From: Paludibacteraceae bacterium
GTDB taxonomy: Bacteria; Bacteroidota; Bacteroidia; Bacteroidales; Paludibacteraceae
Reading direction: 5' to 3'
Length of the DNA stretch: 64,000 bases
Assembly (NCBI GenBank): GCA_017467185.1
Contig: JAFTSS010000044.1
Span: forward strand, 1-64,000
Shown here: one piece after another, positions 19,322 through 27,655 of the stretch
How positions within the stretch are numbered: position 1 is the stretch's first letter
Layout: each line of letters starts with the position of its first letter
Made by a program: the position numbers and the translations under genes
The notes under the pieces: model-generated
Databases searched by the model: none
The model's input: the letters and a program-made list of their open reading frames with translations, nothing else
What the model was told of the DNA's origin: nothing

Positions 19322-19395
19322 GCCTCTTTAGCTCAGTTGGCCAGAGCACGTGATTTGTAATCTCGGGGTCGTTGGTTCGAATCCGACAAGAGGCT
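19322..19395 (+). tRNA. tRNA-Thr (anticodon TGT)
   Basis: A full cloverleaf can be drawn. Acceptor GCCTCTT pairs with AAGAGGC, D arm GCTC...GAGC, anticodon loop TTTGTAA with TGT, T arm GTTGG-TTCGAAT-CCGAC, discriminator T, and no encoded CCA. The anticodon stem (CGTGA/TCTCG) contains a central T-T mismatch. It probably shares a transcript with the SRP RNA, since no promoter element lies between them and a terminator follows. Confidence 0.95.
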
Positions 19396-19397
19396 CA

Positions 19398-19438
19398 AAA
19401 AAGAGTGATAAACTTAATAAGTTTGTCACTCTTTTTTT
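19398..19438 (+). terminator. Terminator after tRNA-Thr
   Basis: AGAGTGATAAACTTA and TAAGTTTGTCACTCT form a long stem with a one-base loop and one mismatch, followed by eight T. Confidence 0.9.
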
Positions 19439-19450
19439 TATCTGTTTTAG

Positions 19451-19481
19451 TTTGTAGTACGAAAAAAAATTATTACCTTTG
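19451..19481 (+). promoter_or_regulatory. Promoter for the DUF4199 gene
   Basis: TTTG (19451-19454), a 19-base spacer and TACCTTTG (19474-19481) are an exact match to the Bacteroidota consensus. The ATG follows 24 bases later. Confidence 0.75.
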
Positions 19482-19505
19482 TAAAATTTATTATACATTG
19501 GTAAA

Positions 19506-20024
19506 ATGGGTGCAGATATGAATCGTCATGCTATGAATTATGGCGCAGTAATGGGGCTATTGTTTTCGCTTAACTTCCTTGTTACTACGGTAAAGAGTAT
19601 TGCGTTTTTGCAATATTTGTTTATTGTTGTTATTATTTATTGTGCTTATCGTTTCGTGGTGCATTGTCGCGAAAATGTTATGGATGGAGTTATTTCGTAT
19701 GGCTCCGCTTTATGGTATAATATGCAGTTGTTTATGTACGGTGCTATGATATCTGCGATGGTTCGTTATGTTTTTTATGCGTACATTAAACCTGATTTCT
19801 TGCAAAATCAGTTGAACGAGACTATTATGGCTTTGCAGGGTACACCGATGGCTGATGTGATAAGTGGCGAAGTGTATCAGCAAACAGTAGAGATGATGAC
19901 CCCTCTTAATATGGCATTACAAGCTATTTGGTTGAATTTGATGTTGGGTCTTTTGTTGGGTTTGATTTTGGCTGCAATTGTAAAACGCAGAGAAAACCCT
20001 TTTGCTGATAAGATTGAAGAATAG
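19506..20024 (+). CDS. DUF4199 family membrane protein
   Basis: 172 residues with four predicted membrane segments (about 12-28, 32-52, 72-92 and 137-158) and a short charged C-terminus. The G-x-x-M-G-L-L-F-S-L-N-F start and the I-S-Y-G-x-A-L-W segment fit the DUF4199 family, which is restricted to Bacteroidota and commonly precedes a DPM1-like glycosyltransferase, as here. Function unknown; possibly an accessory of the adjacent lipid-linked sugar transferase (inference from neighbourhood only). Confidence 0.75.
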   Translation: MGADMNRHAMNYGAVMGLLFSLNFLVTTVKSIAFLQYLFIVVIIYCAYRFVVHCRENVMDGVISYGSALWYNMQLFMYGAMISAMVRYVFYAYIKPDFLQNQLNETIMALQGTPMADVISGEVYQQTVEMMTPLNMALQAIWLNLMLGLLLGLILAAIVKRRENPFADKIEE

Positions 20025-20100
20025 TTTTTTTTTGACAGAAAAGCAAAAGAATATAAAGCCTTTTTTCGTCTTATTGTTTTTTATATAAAAAGAATAATTC

Positions 20101-20147
20101 TCAATTTTTAACTTTCAATTCTCAATTCTTAATTCTCAATTCTAATT
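20101..20147. repeat. TCAATTCT repeat before the GT2 gene
   Basis: TCAATTTTTAACTTTCAATTCTCAATTCTTAATTCTCAATTCTAATT consists of five or six 8-bp units that end at the ATG. It is the reverse-complement version of the GAATTGAGAATT family. Confidence 0.85.
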
Positions 20148-21098
20148 ATGGATATTTCAGTAATTGTGCCTCTCTATAATGAGGCAGAGTCGTTGCCTGA
20201 GCTATATGCTTGGATTCAACGAGTGATGAATGAAAATAAATTTACTTACGAAGTTATATTTGTAAATGATGGTAGCACCGACAATTCGTGGAAAGTCATT
20301 CAAGATTTAAAAGCGAAATCTGCGAATGTACGAGCAATTCGTTTCCGTCGTAATTATGGTAAATCGCCAGCATTGTTCTGTGGTTTCGAACGTGCTGAAG
20401 GCGAGGTGGTTATTACGATGGATGCCGATTTACAAGACTCACCCGACGAAATACCAGAATTGTATCGTATGGTAATGGAAGATGGCTATGATCTTGTATC
20501 TGGTTGGAAACAAAAACGATATGATAATACATTTACAAAAAACATCCCTTCTAAGATTTATAATGCCACAGCACGTAAGGTAACTGGGCTTAAATTGCAC
20601 GATATGAATTGTGGCTTGAAGGCATATCGTAAAGAGGTTATTAAGAATATTGAGGTATATGGAGAAATGCACCGCTATATCCCTTATTTGGCAAAAAATG
20701 CAGGTTATACTAATATTGGCGAGAAAGTAGTTATCCATCGTAAACGTCAATATGGTGTTTCTAAATTTGGTTTAGAGCGTTTCGTGAATGGTTATCTCGA
20801 TCTTTTCTCTCTCTATTTCCTTGATAAATTTGGTAAACAACCAATGCACTTTTTTGGTTTGTGGGGTAGTGTAATGTTTTTGATTGGTTTTGTGGCGGTT
20901 GTTGCAGTTGGAGCAATGAAGTTGATTGCTTTGTCGAAAGGTGTACCTGCTCCGTTGGTAACTGATACTCCATATTTTTATATTGCTCTTACAATGATGT
21001 TGTTAGGTACGCAGATGTTCCTTTCTGGATTTGTGGGCGAATTGGTTAGTCGTTCTAATGCCGAACGTAATAAATATCATATTGCTGAAGAGATATAG
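20148..21098 (+). CDS. GT2 glycosyltransferase, polyprenyl-phosphate sugar transferase type
   Basis: GT-A fold transferase expected to move a sugar from its nucleotide form to undecaprenyl or dolichol-like phosphate at the cytoplasmic membrane. It has DISVIVPLYNEAESL at the N-terminus, N-D-G-S-T-D-N-S near 39, D-A-D-L-Q-D near 92-97, and a basic H-R-K-R-Q-Y-G-V-S-K-F segment near 200. Two C-terminal membrane helices (about 242-262 and 280-302) follow, the GtrB/DPM1-like layout. 316 residues is normal for this group. Confidence 0.88.
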   Translation: MDISVIVPLYNEAESLPELYAWIQRVMNENKFTYEVIFVNDGSTDNSWKVIQDLKAKSANVRAIRFRRNYGKSPALFCGFERAEGEVVITMDADLQDSPDEIPELYRMVMEDGYDLVSGWKQKRYDNTFTKNIPSKIYNATARKVTGLKLHDMNCGLKAYRKEVIKNIEVYGEMHRYIPYLAKNAGYTNIGEKVVIHRKRQYGVSKFGLERFVNGYLDLFSLYFLDKFGKQPMHFFGLWGSVMFLIGFVAVVAVGAMKLIALSKGVPAPLVTDTPYFYIALTMMLLGTQMFLSGFVGELVSRSNAERNKYHIAEEI

Positions 21099-21099
21099 A

Positions 21100-21205
21100 T
21101 AGATACGAGATGTGAGACACGAGATGTGAGACACGAGATGTGAGACACGAGACGCGAGATGTGAGATGTGAGACACGAGATGTGAGATACGAGATGTGAG
21201 ATAAG
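21100..21205. repeat. ACACGAGATGTGAG tandem array
   Basis: About seven copies of a 14-bp unit (ACGAGATGTGAGAC with variants such as ACGAGACGCGAG) begin a few bases after the stop codon of the GT2 gene. Every unit carries TGA in at least one frame. Confidence 0.95.
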
Positions 21206-21245
21206 TGTAGCGTATCGAATCTAAGAATCTAAAATATAAAAAAAT

Positions 21246-21761
21246 ATGAATTTTGAAATATTAATAGCATTTTTACTTGCAGGAGTAATTGTTTTTGGTG
21301 GTGTTTATATGTTGATGAATCGTTTCTTTAAACAAGAATCGGAGCGTCGTGCGTATGAATGGCGCAAGCAAAATAATGATGTTGTTTTGCCGATACGGTT
21401 GAGAGCGTATGAGCGTATAGTATTGTTTTTGTCGCGTATTGAGCCAAAATCTTTATTGTTGCGTTTTGAGTTTACGGGGATGACTGTTTTGCAACTACAA
21501 CAAATGTTGTTGCAAGCTGTGCGCGATGAGTATGACCATAATGTTTCTCAACAGATATATATTAGTCGTGAGGCTTGGGCTTTGGTGGTTAATGCTCGTG
21601 AAAGTTTAACTCAATTGATAAATACATGTGCTTCGCAATTGAGTGCTCAAGCCGATGCAATGGAGTTGGCTAATTTGATATTAGCAGCGTATGCATCTAA
21701 TGCTAAATCACCAATAGATTTAGCAATTGATTATATTAAAAATGAAATGAAGCAATATTAG
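21246..21761 (+). CDS. Membrane-anchored conserved protein of unknown function
   Basis: 171 residues. An N-terminal membrane helix (about 4-24) is followed by a cytosolic helical domain with L-P-I-R-L-x-A-Y-E-R, a segment shared by a family of Bacteroidota hypothetical proteins. Further features are the central LQQMLLQAVRDEYDHNVSQQIYIS and the terminal AIDYIKNEM. I do not recognise a catalytic motif. It lies between a GT2 gene and a DUF6452-type lipoprotein, both separated from it by ACGAGATGTGAG-type repeats. Confidence 0.7.
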   Translation: MNFEILIAFLLAGVIVFGGVYMLMNRFFKQESERRAYEWRKQNNDVVLPIRLRAYERIVLFLSRIEPKSLLLRFEFTGMTVLQLQQMLLQAVRDEYDHNVSQQIYISREAWALVVNARESLTQLINTCASQLSAQADAMELANLILAAYASNAKSPIDLAIDYIKNEMKQY

Positions 21762-21789
21762 TTTTGACACGAGATATTAGACACGAAAT

Positions 21790-22314
21790 ATGAGATTTAG
21801 GTGGATACCATATATTAAGCGCTTTTTTTTATCAATATTTTTGTTGGTATGTTTAGTGTCTTGTAGTTCGGATGATAACTGTATGCAGGATTTGAAATTT
21901 TCAATGAAAGCAGAGATATATCGTATGGTGTTTGATACATCAATTGAGCAATTTGTGCCAGAAAAGTATTCAATTCCTGTTTCCTTGTGTGGAGAGGGTA
22001 GAGATTCATTATTATACGATTCAACTACAACTTCTACATTAAATATTCCACTTCAAAAACTTGATACTATTTCATCTTTTGTGTTGACAACTACTATTCA
22101 AGTTGATACCAATTATGTAACTACAATAGATACAATTGATTTTTATCATACTAATGAGCAAGAGTTTATTTCGCTTGAATGTGGTTGTATCGTGACAAAT
22201 AGTCTTGTTGGTGTCGCACAAACTACTAATCGAATAGATTCTGTGGTTATTGTTTCTCCAGAAGTAAATCTGCAATCGGGAAATAATATTAAAATATATT
22301 TGAGTCAGAGATAG
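21790..22314 (+). CDS. DUF6452-type lipoprotein
   Basis: 174 residues. Basic N-terminus, hydrophobic core and lipobox (CLVSC, Cys near 26), then a compact beta-rich domain with paired cysteines (DNCMQ near 32, CGC near 119) and many Thr/Asp. The spacing of the cysteines and the pairing with a DUF6048 gene 10 bases downstream match a conserved Bacteroidota pair. Function unknown; probably periplasmic face of the outer membrane. The ATG lies inside the end of an ACACGAAATATGAG repeat. Confidence 0.7.
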   Translation: MRFRWIPYIKRFFLSIFLLVCLVSCSSDDNCMQDLKFSMKAEIYRMVFDTSIEQFVPEKYSIPVSLCGEGRDSLLYDSTTTSTLNIPLQKLDTISSFVLTTTIQVDTNYVTTIDTIDFYHTNEQEFISLECGCIVTNSLVGVAQTTNRIDSVVIVSPEVNLQSGNNIKIYLSQR

Positions 22315-22324
22315 AAGTTAGAAA

Positions 22325-23098
22325 TTGAAAAAAACATTATTTATATTAATTTTGCATTGTGTGTTGAGCATTGGGAATTGTTTGAATGCTCAATTTTCAG
22401 GCATGGGTGGGACGTCTAATTCTTCATCATCTACAGATGAAGAACGTCCTCCTAAACCTAAAGTTAAGCAATTTCGAGGAGATGTATTTCGTGGTTTATC
22501 TATTCATGCCGATATAGGTTCTCCTATTATATCTTTGCTTGGTGGCAATACTCGTAGTTATGAGTTACAGGTAGATGTCAATCTTTATCGTCGTATATTT
22601 CCTATTTTTGAAGTTGGGTATGCTACTGCCGAAAAGGAGTTGATATCTCAAATAAATTATAATACAAGAGCTCCTTTTTTTCGTGTAGGGGTGAATTATG
22701 GATTATTGAAGCCCTTTAAAGACGATGAAACTTCTCGTAATGTCAAGTCATATCCTTTTGTTGGTGTGCGGTATGCTTTTTCGCCGATGTGGTATAATTT
22801 AGAGAATATTGTTCTTGACGATGAATATTGGGGAACATCAGAAGTTTTGAGTTTTAATAATCAATTTGCTTATTCAGGTTGGATTGAGGTTGTCGGAGGT
22901 GTGAGAGTTGATTTATTTAAGGGATTGACAATGGGGTGGTCGGTGCGTTTAAAGACTTTGTTACACACAACTGCACCTGATAAGTCACATGTTTGGTATG
23001 TACTAGGATATGGTAAGTCGTCGGGAATGGGTTTTATGTTTAATTATACGATAGGTTATACTTTTTATTCAGGAAAAGATACAAAAGAAACAAAATGA
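22325..23098 (+). CDS. DUF6048 family exported protein
   Basis: 257 residues with a signal peptide (FILILHCVLSIGNCLNAQ) and a body that looks like an outer-membrane beta-barrel (alternating aromatic strands; VNLYRRIFPIFEVGYATAEKE, YPFVGVRYAFS, FMFNYTIGYTF). The start must be TTG at 22325: an in-frame TAG lies only two codons upstream and no ATG is available before the signal peptide. The 3' end overlaps the next start by four bases (ATGA), implying translational coupling. The signal peptide is partly encoded by a TTGCATTGTG-type repeat. Confidence 0.75.
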   Translation: MKKTLFILILHCVLSIGNCLNAQFSGMGGTSNSSSSTDEERPPKPKVKQFRGDVFRGLSIHADIGSPIISLLGGNTRSYELQVDVNLYRRIFPIFEVGYATAEKELISQINYNTRAPFFRVGVNYGLLKPFKDDETSRNVKSYPFVGVRYAFSPMWYNLENIVLDDEYWGTSEVLSFNNQFAYSGWIEVVGGVRVDLFKGLTMGWSVRLKTLLHTTAPDKSHVWYVLGYGKSSGMGFMFNYTIGYTFYSGKDTKETK

Positions 23099-24603
23099 AA
23101 AAGGCGTTGTTTATATTGATTGTGCATTGTGCATTGTGCATTGTACATTGTTTGAGTGCGCAAAACAAGCATGAAATGCGTGCCGCATGGGTGGCAACTG
23201 TGGCTAATATCGATTGGCCTAAACGAGGTTGTTTTGATACCGATTCTCAAAAAATGCAGATGATTGAAATTCTCGATAGTCTCGAATCATTGAATTTCAA
23301 TGCTATTGTTTTTCAAATACGTCCAACTGCCGATGCCTTGTATCAATCTGATTTAGAGCCTTGGTCTTTGTTTTTAACAGGCAAACAAGGTGTTGCTCCT
23401 GAACCTTTTTATGACCCATTAGAATTTACTATCGCAGAGGCACATAAGCGCCATATTGAGGTGCATGTCTGGTTAAACCCTTATCGTGTTCTCAATGTAG
23501 ATAATTTGAAATTATTGTCATATAATCATTTGTATTATCGTAAGCCTGAATTGTTTGTAAAATATGGCAAACAATATTATTTCAATCCTGGACTTGACGA
23601 AACTCGTCAATTTTTGAATAAAGTAGTTGCAGATATTGTTACTCGTTACGATGTTGACGCCTTGCATTTCGACGATTATTTTTATCCTTATCGTGTGCCA
23701 GGCGAGGAGTTTCCTGATGAATTTACATTCAAATGTTTCCCTCGTGGTTTTGTGAATAAAGACGATTGGCGTCGAAATAATGTAAATCTTATTATTCAAG
23801 AACTTAATGCTACAATTAAATCTATAAAACCTTGGGTCGAGTTTGGTATTAGTCCATTTGGTGTTTGGCGCAATGCCGACCAGGATATTAATGGTAGTGC
23901 AACTCAAGCTGGTTGTACCAATTTCGATGATCTTTATGCCGATGTGCGTCTTTGGTTGCGTGAAGGTTGGATTGATTATGTCGTGCCTCAACTATATTGG
24001 GAAATAGGTAAAGAAGTTGCAGATTATGAGGTGCTTGTTGATTGGTGGAGTAAGAATAGTTTTGGTCGTAATCTTTATATAGGTCTTTCTGCTTCAACTT
24101 TGGGTCATGGAAAAGCTGAGGCTTGGAAACGTCCAAACGAACTTTGTCGTCAATTGGCTATGAATGAAAAACATCCCGAAACAAGCGGTGCTGTTTTCTT
24201 CTCATGTAAAGGTTTGTTGCGTAATGCACAAGGACTTTGTGATAGTCTTCAACAGACTTACTATAAATATCCTGCACTTAATCCCGAAAATAAAAATTTA
24301 AAAGGTAATGCATCAGCTGCACCACGCAATCTTCGTATTGAAGATGGTAAATTACGTTGGGATGCTGTTATCGATGAAGGTGGCTATCAAGTAGCTTATT
24401 ACGTAGTTTATATGTTTGATGCAACTATAGGTGAAGTTGATTTGGATGAGCCTTCAAATATATTGATGAAAACAAACGCAACCGAAATTGATTTGTCACA
24501 AATAGATAATGAAGGATTAAAACGAGTAACTTTTGTTGTTACCACAGTAAATCGTTTCCGCCAAGAAAGTGCTGTAGTTGATAAAGTTACTTATATGTAT
24601 TGA
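23095..24603 (+). CDS. Exported GHL10/DUF187 family glycoside hydrolase-like protein
   Basis: 502 residues. The signal peptide has the odd core IVHCALCIVHC, encoded by a tandem GCATTGT repeat. A (beta/alpha)8 domain of the GHL10 type spans about 25-330: M-R-A-A-W-V-A-T-V-x-N-I-D-W-P, V-F-Q-I-R-P-T-A-D-A-L-Y, H-V-W-L-N-P-Y-R, DALHFDDYFYP, W-V-E-F-G-I-S-P-F-G-V-W-R. A fibronectin-like C-terminal domain follows (about 400-500). GHL10 proteins act on or bind peptidoglycan or other glycans; the precise substrate is not shown. It overlaps DUF6048 by ATGA. Confidence 0.88.
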   Translation: MKKALFILIVHCALCIVHCLSAQNKHEMRAAWVATVANIDWPKRGCFDTDSQKMQMIEILDSLESLNFNAIVFQIRPTADALYQSDLEPWSLFLTGKQGVAPEPFYDPLEFTIAEAHKRHIEVHVWLNPYRVLNVDNLKLLSYNHLYYRKPELFVKYGKQYYFNPGLDETRQFLNKVVADIVTRYDVDALHFDDYFYPYRVPGEEFPDEFTFKCFPRGFVNKDDWRRNNVNLIIQELNATIKSIKPWVEFGISPFGVWRNADQDINGSATQAGCTNFDDLYADVRLWLREGWIDYVVPQLYWEIGKEVADYEVLVDWWSKNSFGRNLYIGLSASTLGHGKAEAWKRPNELCRQLAMNEKHPETSGAVFFSCKGLLRNAQGLCDSLQQTYYKYPALNPENKNLKGNASAAPRNLRIEDGKLRWDAVIDEGGYQVAYYVVYMFDATIGEVDLDEPSNILMKTNATEIDLSQIDNEGLKRVTFVVTTVNRFRQESAVVDKVTYMY

Positions 24604-24655
24604 TTGAGTACTATTTGTCTTACGTTTTACGACTTATTACTTACGACTAAATAAT

Positions 24656-25408
24656 ATGAAATTTCTTGCAATCATACCAGCACGTTATGCTTCAACACGT
24701 TTCCCTGCTAAACCTTTAGCTATGTTAGGTGGTAAATCTGTTATTCAGCATGTTTATGAACGAGTGTCAAGCATATTAGAGGCTGTTGTAGCGACAGATG
24801 ATAAACGTATTTATGATGTAGTTGAAGCCTTTGGAGGTAAGGTGGTAATGACATCTACCGAGCATCGCACTGGTACAGATCGTTGTCTTGAAGCATATAA
24901 CAACTATGGTGTCGAAGCCGACGTAGTAATCAACGTGCAAGGCGACGAACCTTTTATTGCCGAAGAACAGATACGTGGTTTGATGCAATGTTTCGACAAC
25001 GAACAAACCGATATTGCAACTCTAATTAAGCCATTCCCTGCCAATGCAACATTTGAGGTATTATCAAACCCAAATACCCCCAAAGTTATAACCAATCCGC
25101 AAGGTCAGGCCCTATATTTTTCTCGTAGTGTAATACCATATTTGCGTGGTCAAAATGAAAATGAATGGGCGTCATTGCGTACATATTATAAACATATAGG
25201 TATTTATGCCTATCGAGTGGAGGTCTTAAAACAAATAACACAAATGTCGCAAACTCCACTCGAATTAGCCGAATCACTCGAACAACTTCGTTGGCTCGAA
25301 AATAATCTAACAATTCAAACTGCCGTAACAAATATAGAAACAATCGGTATTGATACACCAGAAGATTTAGTTAAAGCCGAGCAATATTTGCAGCAAAAAC
25401 ACAAATAA
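24656..25408 (+). CDS. kdsB: 3-deoxy-manno-octulosonate cytidylyltransferase
   Basis: Activates Kdo with CTP to CMP-Kdo for lipopolysaccharide inner core assembly. 250 residues, the usual length. IIPARYASTRFPAKPL is at residues 6-21, the T-D-D and T-S-x-E-H-R-T-G-T-D-R segment near 64-75, V-N-V-Q-G-D-E-P-F-I near 98, and H-I-G-I-Y-A-Y-R near 181. Cytosolic. The leader (about 24605-24655) contains TTACGAC-type repeats ending at the ATG. Confidence 0.95.
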   Translation: MKFLAIIPARYASTRFPAKPLAMLGGKSVIQHVYERVSSILEAVVATDDKRIYDVVEAFGGKVVMTSTEHRTGTDRCLEAYNNYGVEADVVINVQGDEPFIAEEQIRGLMQCFDNEQTDIATLIKPFPANATFEVLSNPNTPKVITNPQGQALYFSRSVIPYLRGQNENEWASLRTYYKHIGIYAYRVEVLKQITQMSQTPLELAESLEQLRWLENNLTIQTAVTNIETIGIDTPEDLVKAEQYLQQKHK

Positions 25409-25512
25409 AATACCAACTCACATTGTGTATTATTTAGCCTAACCCTCAAGCAAGGTGCAAGCAAGAAAACCGTCACCAATCAATATACACTTTCATTGTG
25501 TGTTCATCGTAA
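25408..25512. repeat. Degenerate copy of a palindromic element
   Basis: AATACCAACTCACATTGTGTATTA (25409-25432) and ATACACTTTCATTGTGTGTT (about 25484-25503) resemble parts of the long inverted repeat at 58627-58795. The copy seems truncated. It fills most of the kdsB-pyrH gap. Confidence 0.5.
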
Positions 25513-25547
25513 AAAACAAATTTAAAAAAATAAATAATATACCAGTT

Positions 25548-26255
25548 ATGAAATTCAAACGCATCCTTCTCAAACTTAGCGGCGAATCGCTAATGGGAAA
25601 CAAACAACACGGAATCGATGACCAACGTTTATCAGAGTATGCCGAACAAATTGCCGAAATCACACGTATGGGCATACAAGTAGGTATCGTAATAGGTGGC
25701 GGAAATATTTTCCGTGGATTAAGCGGAGCAGGCCGTGGTTTCGACCGTATTAAAGGCGACCAAATGGGCATGTTGGCAACAGTTATCAACTCTCTTGCCC
25801 TCAGTTCAGCTCTTGAAACAAAAGGTGTTAAAGCACGTGTTCTTACTGCTGTGCGTATGGAGCCAATCGGCGAATTTTATACTCGCGACAAAGCAGTTGA
25901 AGCTCTTGAACGTGGCGAAGTAGCAATCTTCTCTGCTGGTACAGGCAACCCATATTTCACAACTGACACAGGCTCATCACTCCGTGGTATCGAAATAAAA
26001 GCCGACGTAATGCTCAAAGGCACACGCGTTGACGGTATCTATACTGCCGACCCAGAAAAAGACCCAACAGCCACTAAATTTGACGAAATCACATACGATG
26101 AAATCTATAATCGTGGTCTTAAAGTAATGGATCTTACAGCAACAACAATGTGTAAAGAAAACAACCTTCCAATCATCGTATTCGATATGGATACAGTAGG
26201 TAACCTCGTCAAAGTTGTCTCAGGCGAAAAAATCGGAACTTACGTACATAACTAA
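25548..26255 (+). CDS. pyrH: Uridylate kinase
   Basis: Phosphorylates UMP to UDP; cytosolic hexamer of the amino-acid-kinase fold. KRILLKLSGESLMG is at residues 3-16, VIGGGNIFRG near 46, the central G-D-x-M-G-M-L-A-T near 66, and TGNPYFTTDT near 133. From the ATG at 25548 the protein has 235 residues, the usual size; upstream in-frame sequence back to 25455 would add an unconserved extension and is excluded. Codons here end in C more often than in the preceding genes. Confidence 0.95.
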   Translation: MKFKRILLKLSGESLMGNKQHGIDDQRLSEYAEQIAEITRMGIQVGIVIGGGNIFRGLSGAGRGFDRIKGDQMGMLATVINSLALSSALETKGVKARVLTAVRMEPIGEFYTRDKAVEALERGEVAIFSAGTGNPYFTTDTGSSLRGIEIKADVMLKGTRVDGIYTADPEKDPTATKFDEITYDEIYNRGLKVMDLTATTMCKENNLPIIVFDMDTVGNLVKVVSGEKIGTYVHN

Positions 26256-26281
26256 AATATTTAAAGTATAATTATAAAAAA

Positions 26282-26317
26282 GGCGTATAAATCATTTGAA
26301 TTATACGCCTTTTTTTA
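26282..26317 (+). terminator. Bidirectional terminator between pyrH and queA
   Basis: GGCGTATAA and TTATACGCC pair around ATCATTTGAA, flanked by A on the left and T on the right. It serves both converging genes. Confidence 0.88.
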
Positions 26318-26330
26318 TTGTGGTAATATT

Positions 26331-27440
26331 TTAATCAGGAAGGATAAGAAGTGCATCGCCATAGAAACCGAAACGATAGCCTTCTTTGAGAGCAATATCA
26401 TAAGCATTCATTACTTGTTCGTAACCACCAAACGAAGCTTGATTCATAAGCATCATGCTATATGGCAATTGGAAGTTTGAGATTAAGCAATTAGCTGTTG
26501 TGAATTGATAAGGAGGGAAAATAAAACGATTTGTCCAACCTTCGAAAGGTTTGATTTCGCCATTGGCTGTTGATGCTGTTTCGAGAGCACGGAGGGTGGT
26601 TGTTCCTACTGCACAAATTTTGCTTTCGCGGGCAGAAGCGGCATTAAATATTTTACTTGCTTCTTCTGTTACTTCCATTTGTTCAGAGTCAGCTTTGTGT
26701 TTTGTAAGGTCTTCTACATCTATTTCACGGAACATACCAAGTGAGGCATGGAGTGTAACGTAAGCAAATTCAGCACCACGAATTTCAAGTCGTTTCATGA
26801 GTTCGCGTGAGAAGTTTGCTCCTGCCGCAGGTGCCACTACGGCTCCTTCGTTTTTTGCAAAGATACATTGGAAGCGTTCGGCATCGTCAGCTTCAGGTGC
26901 ACGTTTAATGTGAGCAGGAAGTGGTGTATTTCCGAGTGCAAATAAGTCACGTTTGAATTCTTCGTGTGTACCATCGTAAAGGAAACGCACTGTACGTCCA
27001 CGAGAAGTGGTATTATCAATAACCTCTGCAACCATTGAATTGTCAGCTCCGAAATATAATTTATTGCCAACACGAATTTTACGAGCTGGTTCAACAAGCA
27101 CATCCCATAAACGATATTGTTGGTTCAATTCGCGTAGCAAAAATACCTCGATAAGAGCATTAGTTTTCTCTTTGTTGCCATGCATGAGTGCTGGGAAAAC
27201 TTGTGTATCGTTAAATACAAAAAGGTCTTTGTCGTCAAAATACTCAATGAGTTCTTTGAATATTTTGTGCTCTATGCGATTTGATTTTGCATGAAGCACC
27301 ATGAGGCGACATTCATCGCGGTGAGCATCAAAACCTTCTACTCGTTTAACAATATTACCTTCGGCATCACGTTCGTAAGCGCAAGGATATTGTGCTATTT
27401 GCTCTTCTGGTAGTTTGAATTTGAATTGTGATAATTTCAT
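26331..27440 (-). CDS. queA: S-adenosylmethionine:tRNA ribosyltransferase-isomerase
   Basis: Builds epoxyqueuosine in the wobble position of GU(N) tRNAs using SAM. 369 residues. The family's N-terminal KLSQFKFKLPEEQIAQYP and FNDTQVFPA are clear, followed by N-T-P-L-P-A-H-I-K-R, A-P-A-A-G-A-N-F-S near 162, T-L-H-A-S-L-G-M-F near 195, VGTTTLRALE near 263, and NFQLPYSMMLM near 325. It is the last gene of a minus-strand run shared with many Bacteroidales (ftsX, DUF3098, uppP, truB, queA). Its leader carries a 69-bp tandem repeat. Confidence 0.95.
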   Translation of the reverse strand: MKLSQFKFKLPEEQIAQYPCAYERDAEGNIVKRVEGFDAHRDECRLMVLHAKSNRIEHKIFKELIEYFDDKDLFVFNDTQVFPALMHGNKEKTNALIEVFLLRELNQQYRLWDVLVEPARKIRVGNKLYFGADNSMVAEVIDNTTSRGRTVRFLYDGTHEEFKRDLFALGNTPLPAHIKRAPEADDAERFQCIFAKNEGAVVAPAAGANFSRELMKRLEIRGAEFAYVTLHASLGMFREIDVEDLTKHKADSEQMEVTEEASKIFNAASARESKICAVGTTTLRALETASTANGEIKPFEGWTNRFIFPPYQFTTANCLISNFQLPYSMMLMNQASFGGYEQVMNAYDIALKEGYRFGFYGDALLILPD

Positions 27441-27442
27441 AT

Positions 27443-27590
27443 TATAGATATTTAGTAGCGAGTAGCGAGTAACGAGACTTTTTTGTACTCGGCTTTCGCC
27501 TCGTTAGTATTTATAGATATTTAGTAGCGAGTAGCGAGTAGCGAGATTTTTTTGTACTCGGCTTTCGCCTCGTTATTGTTATTAGATATT
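27443..27590 (-). repeat. 69-bp tandem repeat in the queA leader
   Basis: Two copies (starting 27443 and 27512) each contain TATAGATATTTAGTAGCGAG, more GTAGCGAG units, a T run, TGTACTCGGCTTTCGCCTCGTT and a short tail. GGCTTTCGCC is a hairpin. In gene sense the repeat ends CTCGCTACTAAATATCTATAAT just before ATG, the same leader ending seen at 14224, 34750-35289, 38207 and 53606-53938. Confidence 0.9.
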
Positions 27591-27599
27591 TTTCGTTTC

Positions 27600-27655
27600 A
27601 CTCAAGATTTTCAATTCTCTACTTTTAACTTTCAATTTTCAATTTTCAACTTTCA
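27600..27655. repeat. TTTTCAATT/CTTTCAA repeat at the truB 3' end
   Basis: Copies of TTTTCAATTCTC and ACTTTCAATTTTC run into the truB stop codon, so the end of the gene (ESstop) is next to, or part of, the repeat. Confidence 0.6.

Noticed and set aside
19322..19395. tRNA-Thr as a pseudogene because of the T-T mismatch in the anticodon stem
   Set aside because: All other arms are perfect, the gene has a terminator and probably shares the SRP RNA promoter; to my knowledge this mismatch also occurs in Bacteroides tRNA-Thr(TGT).
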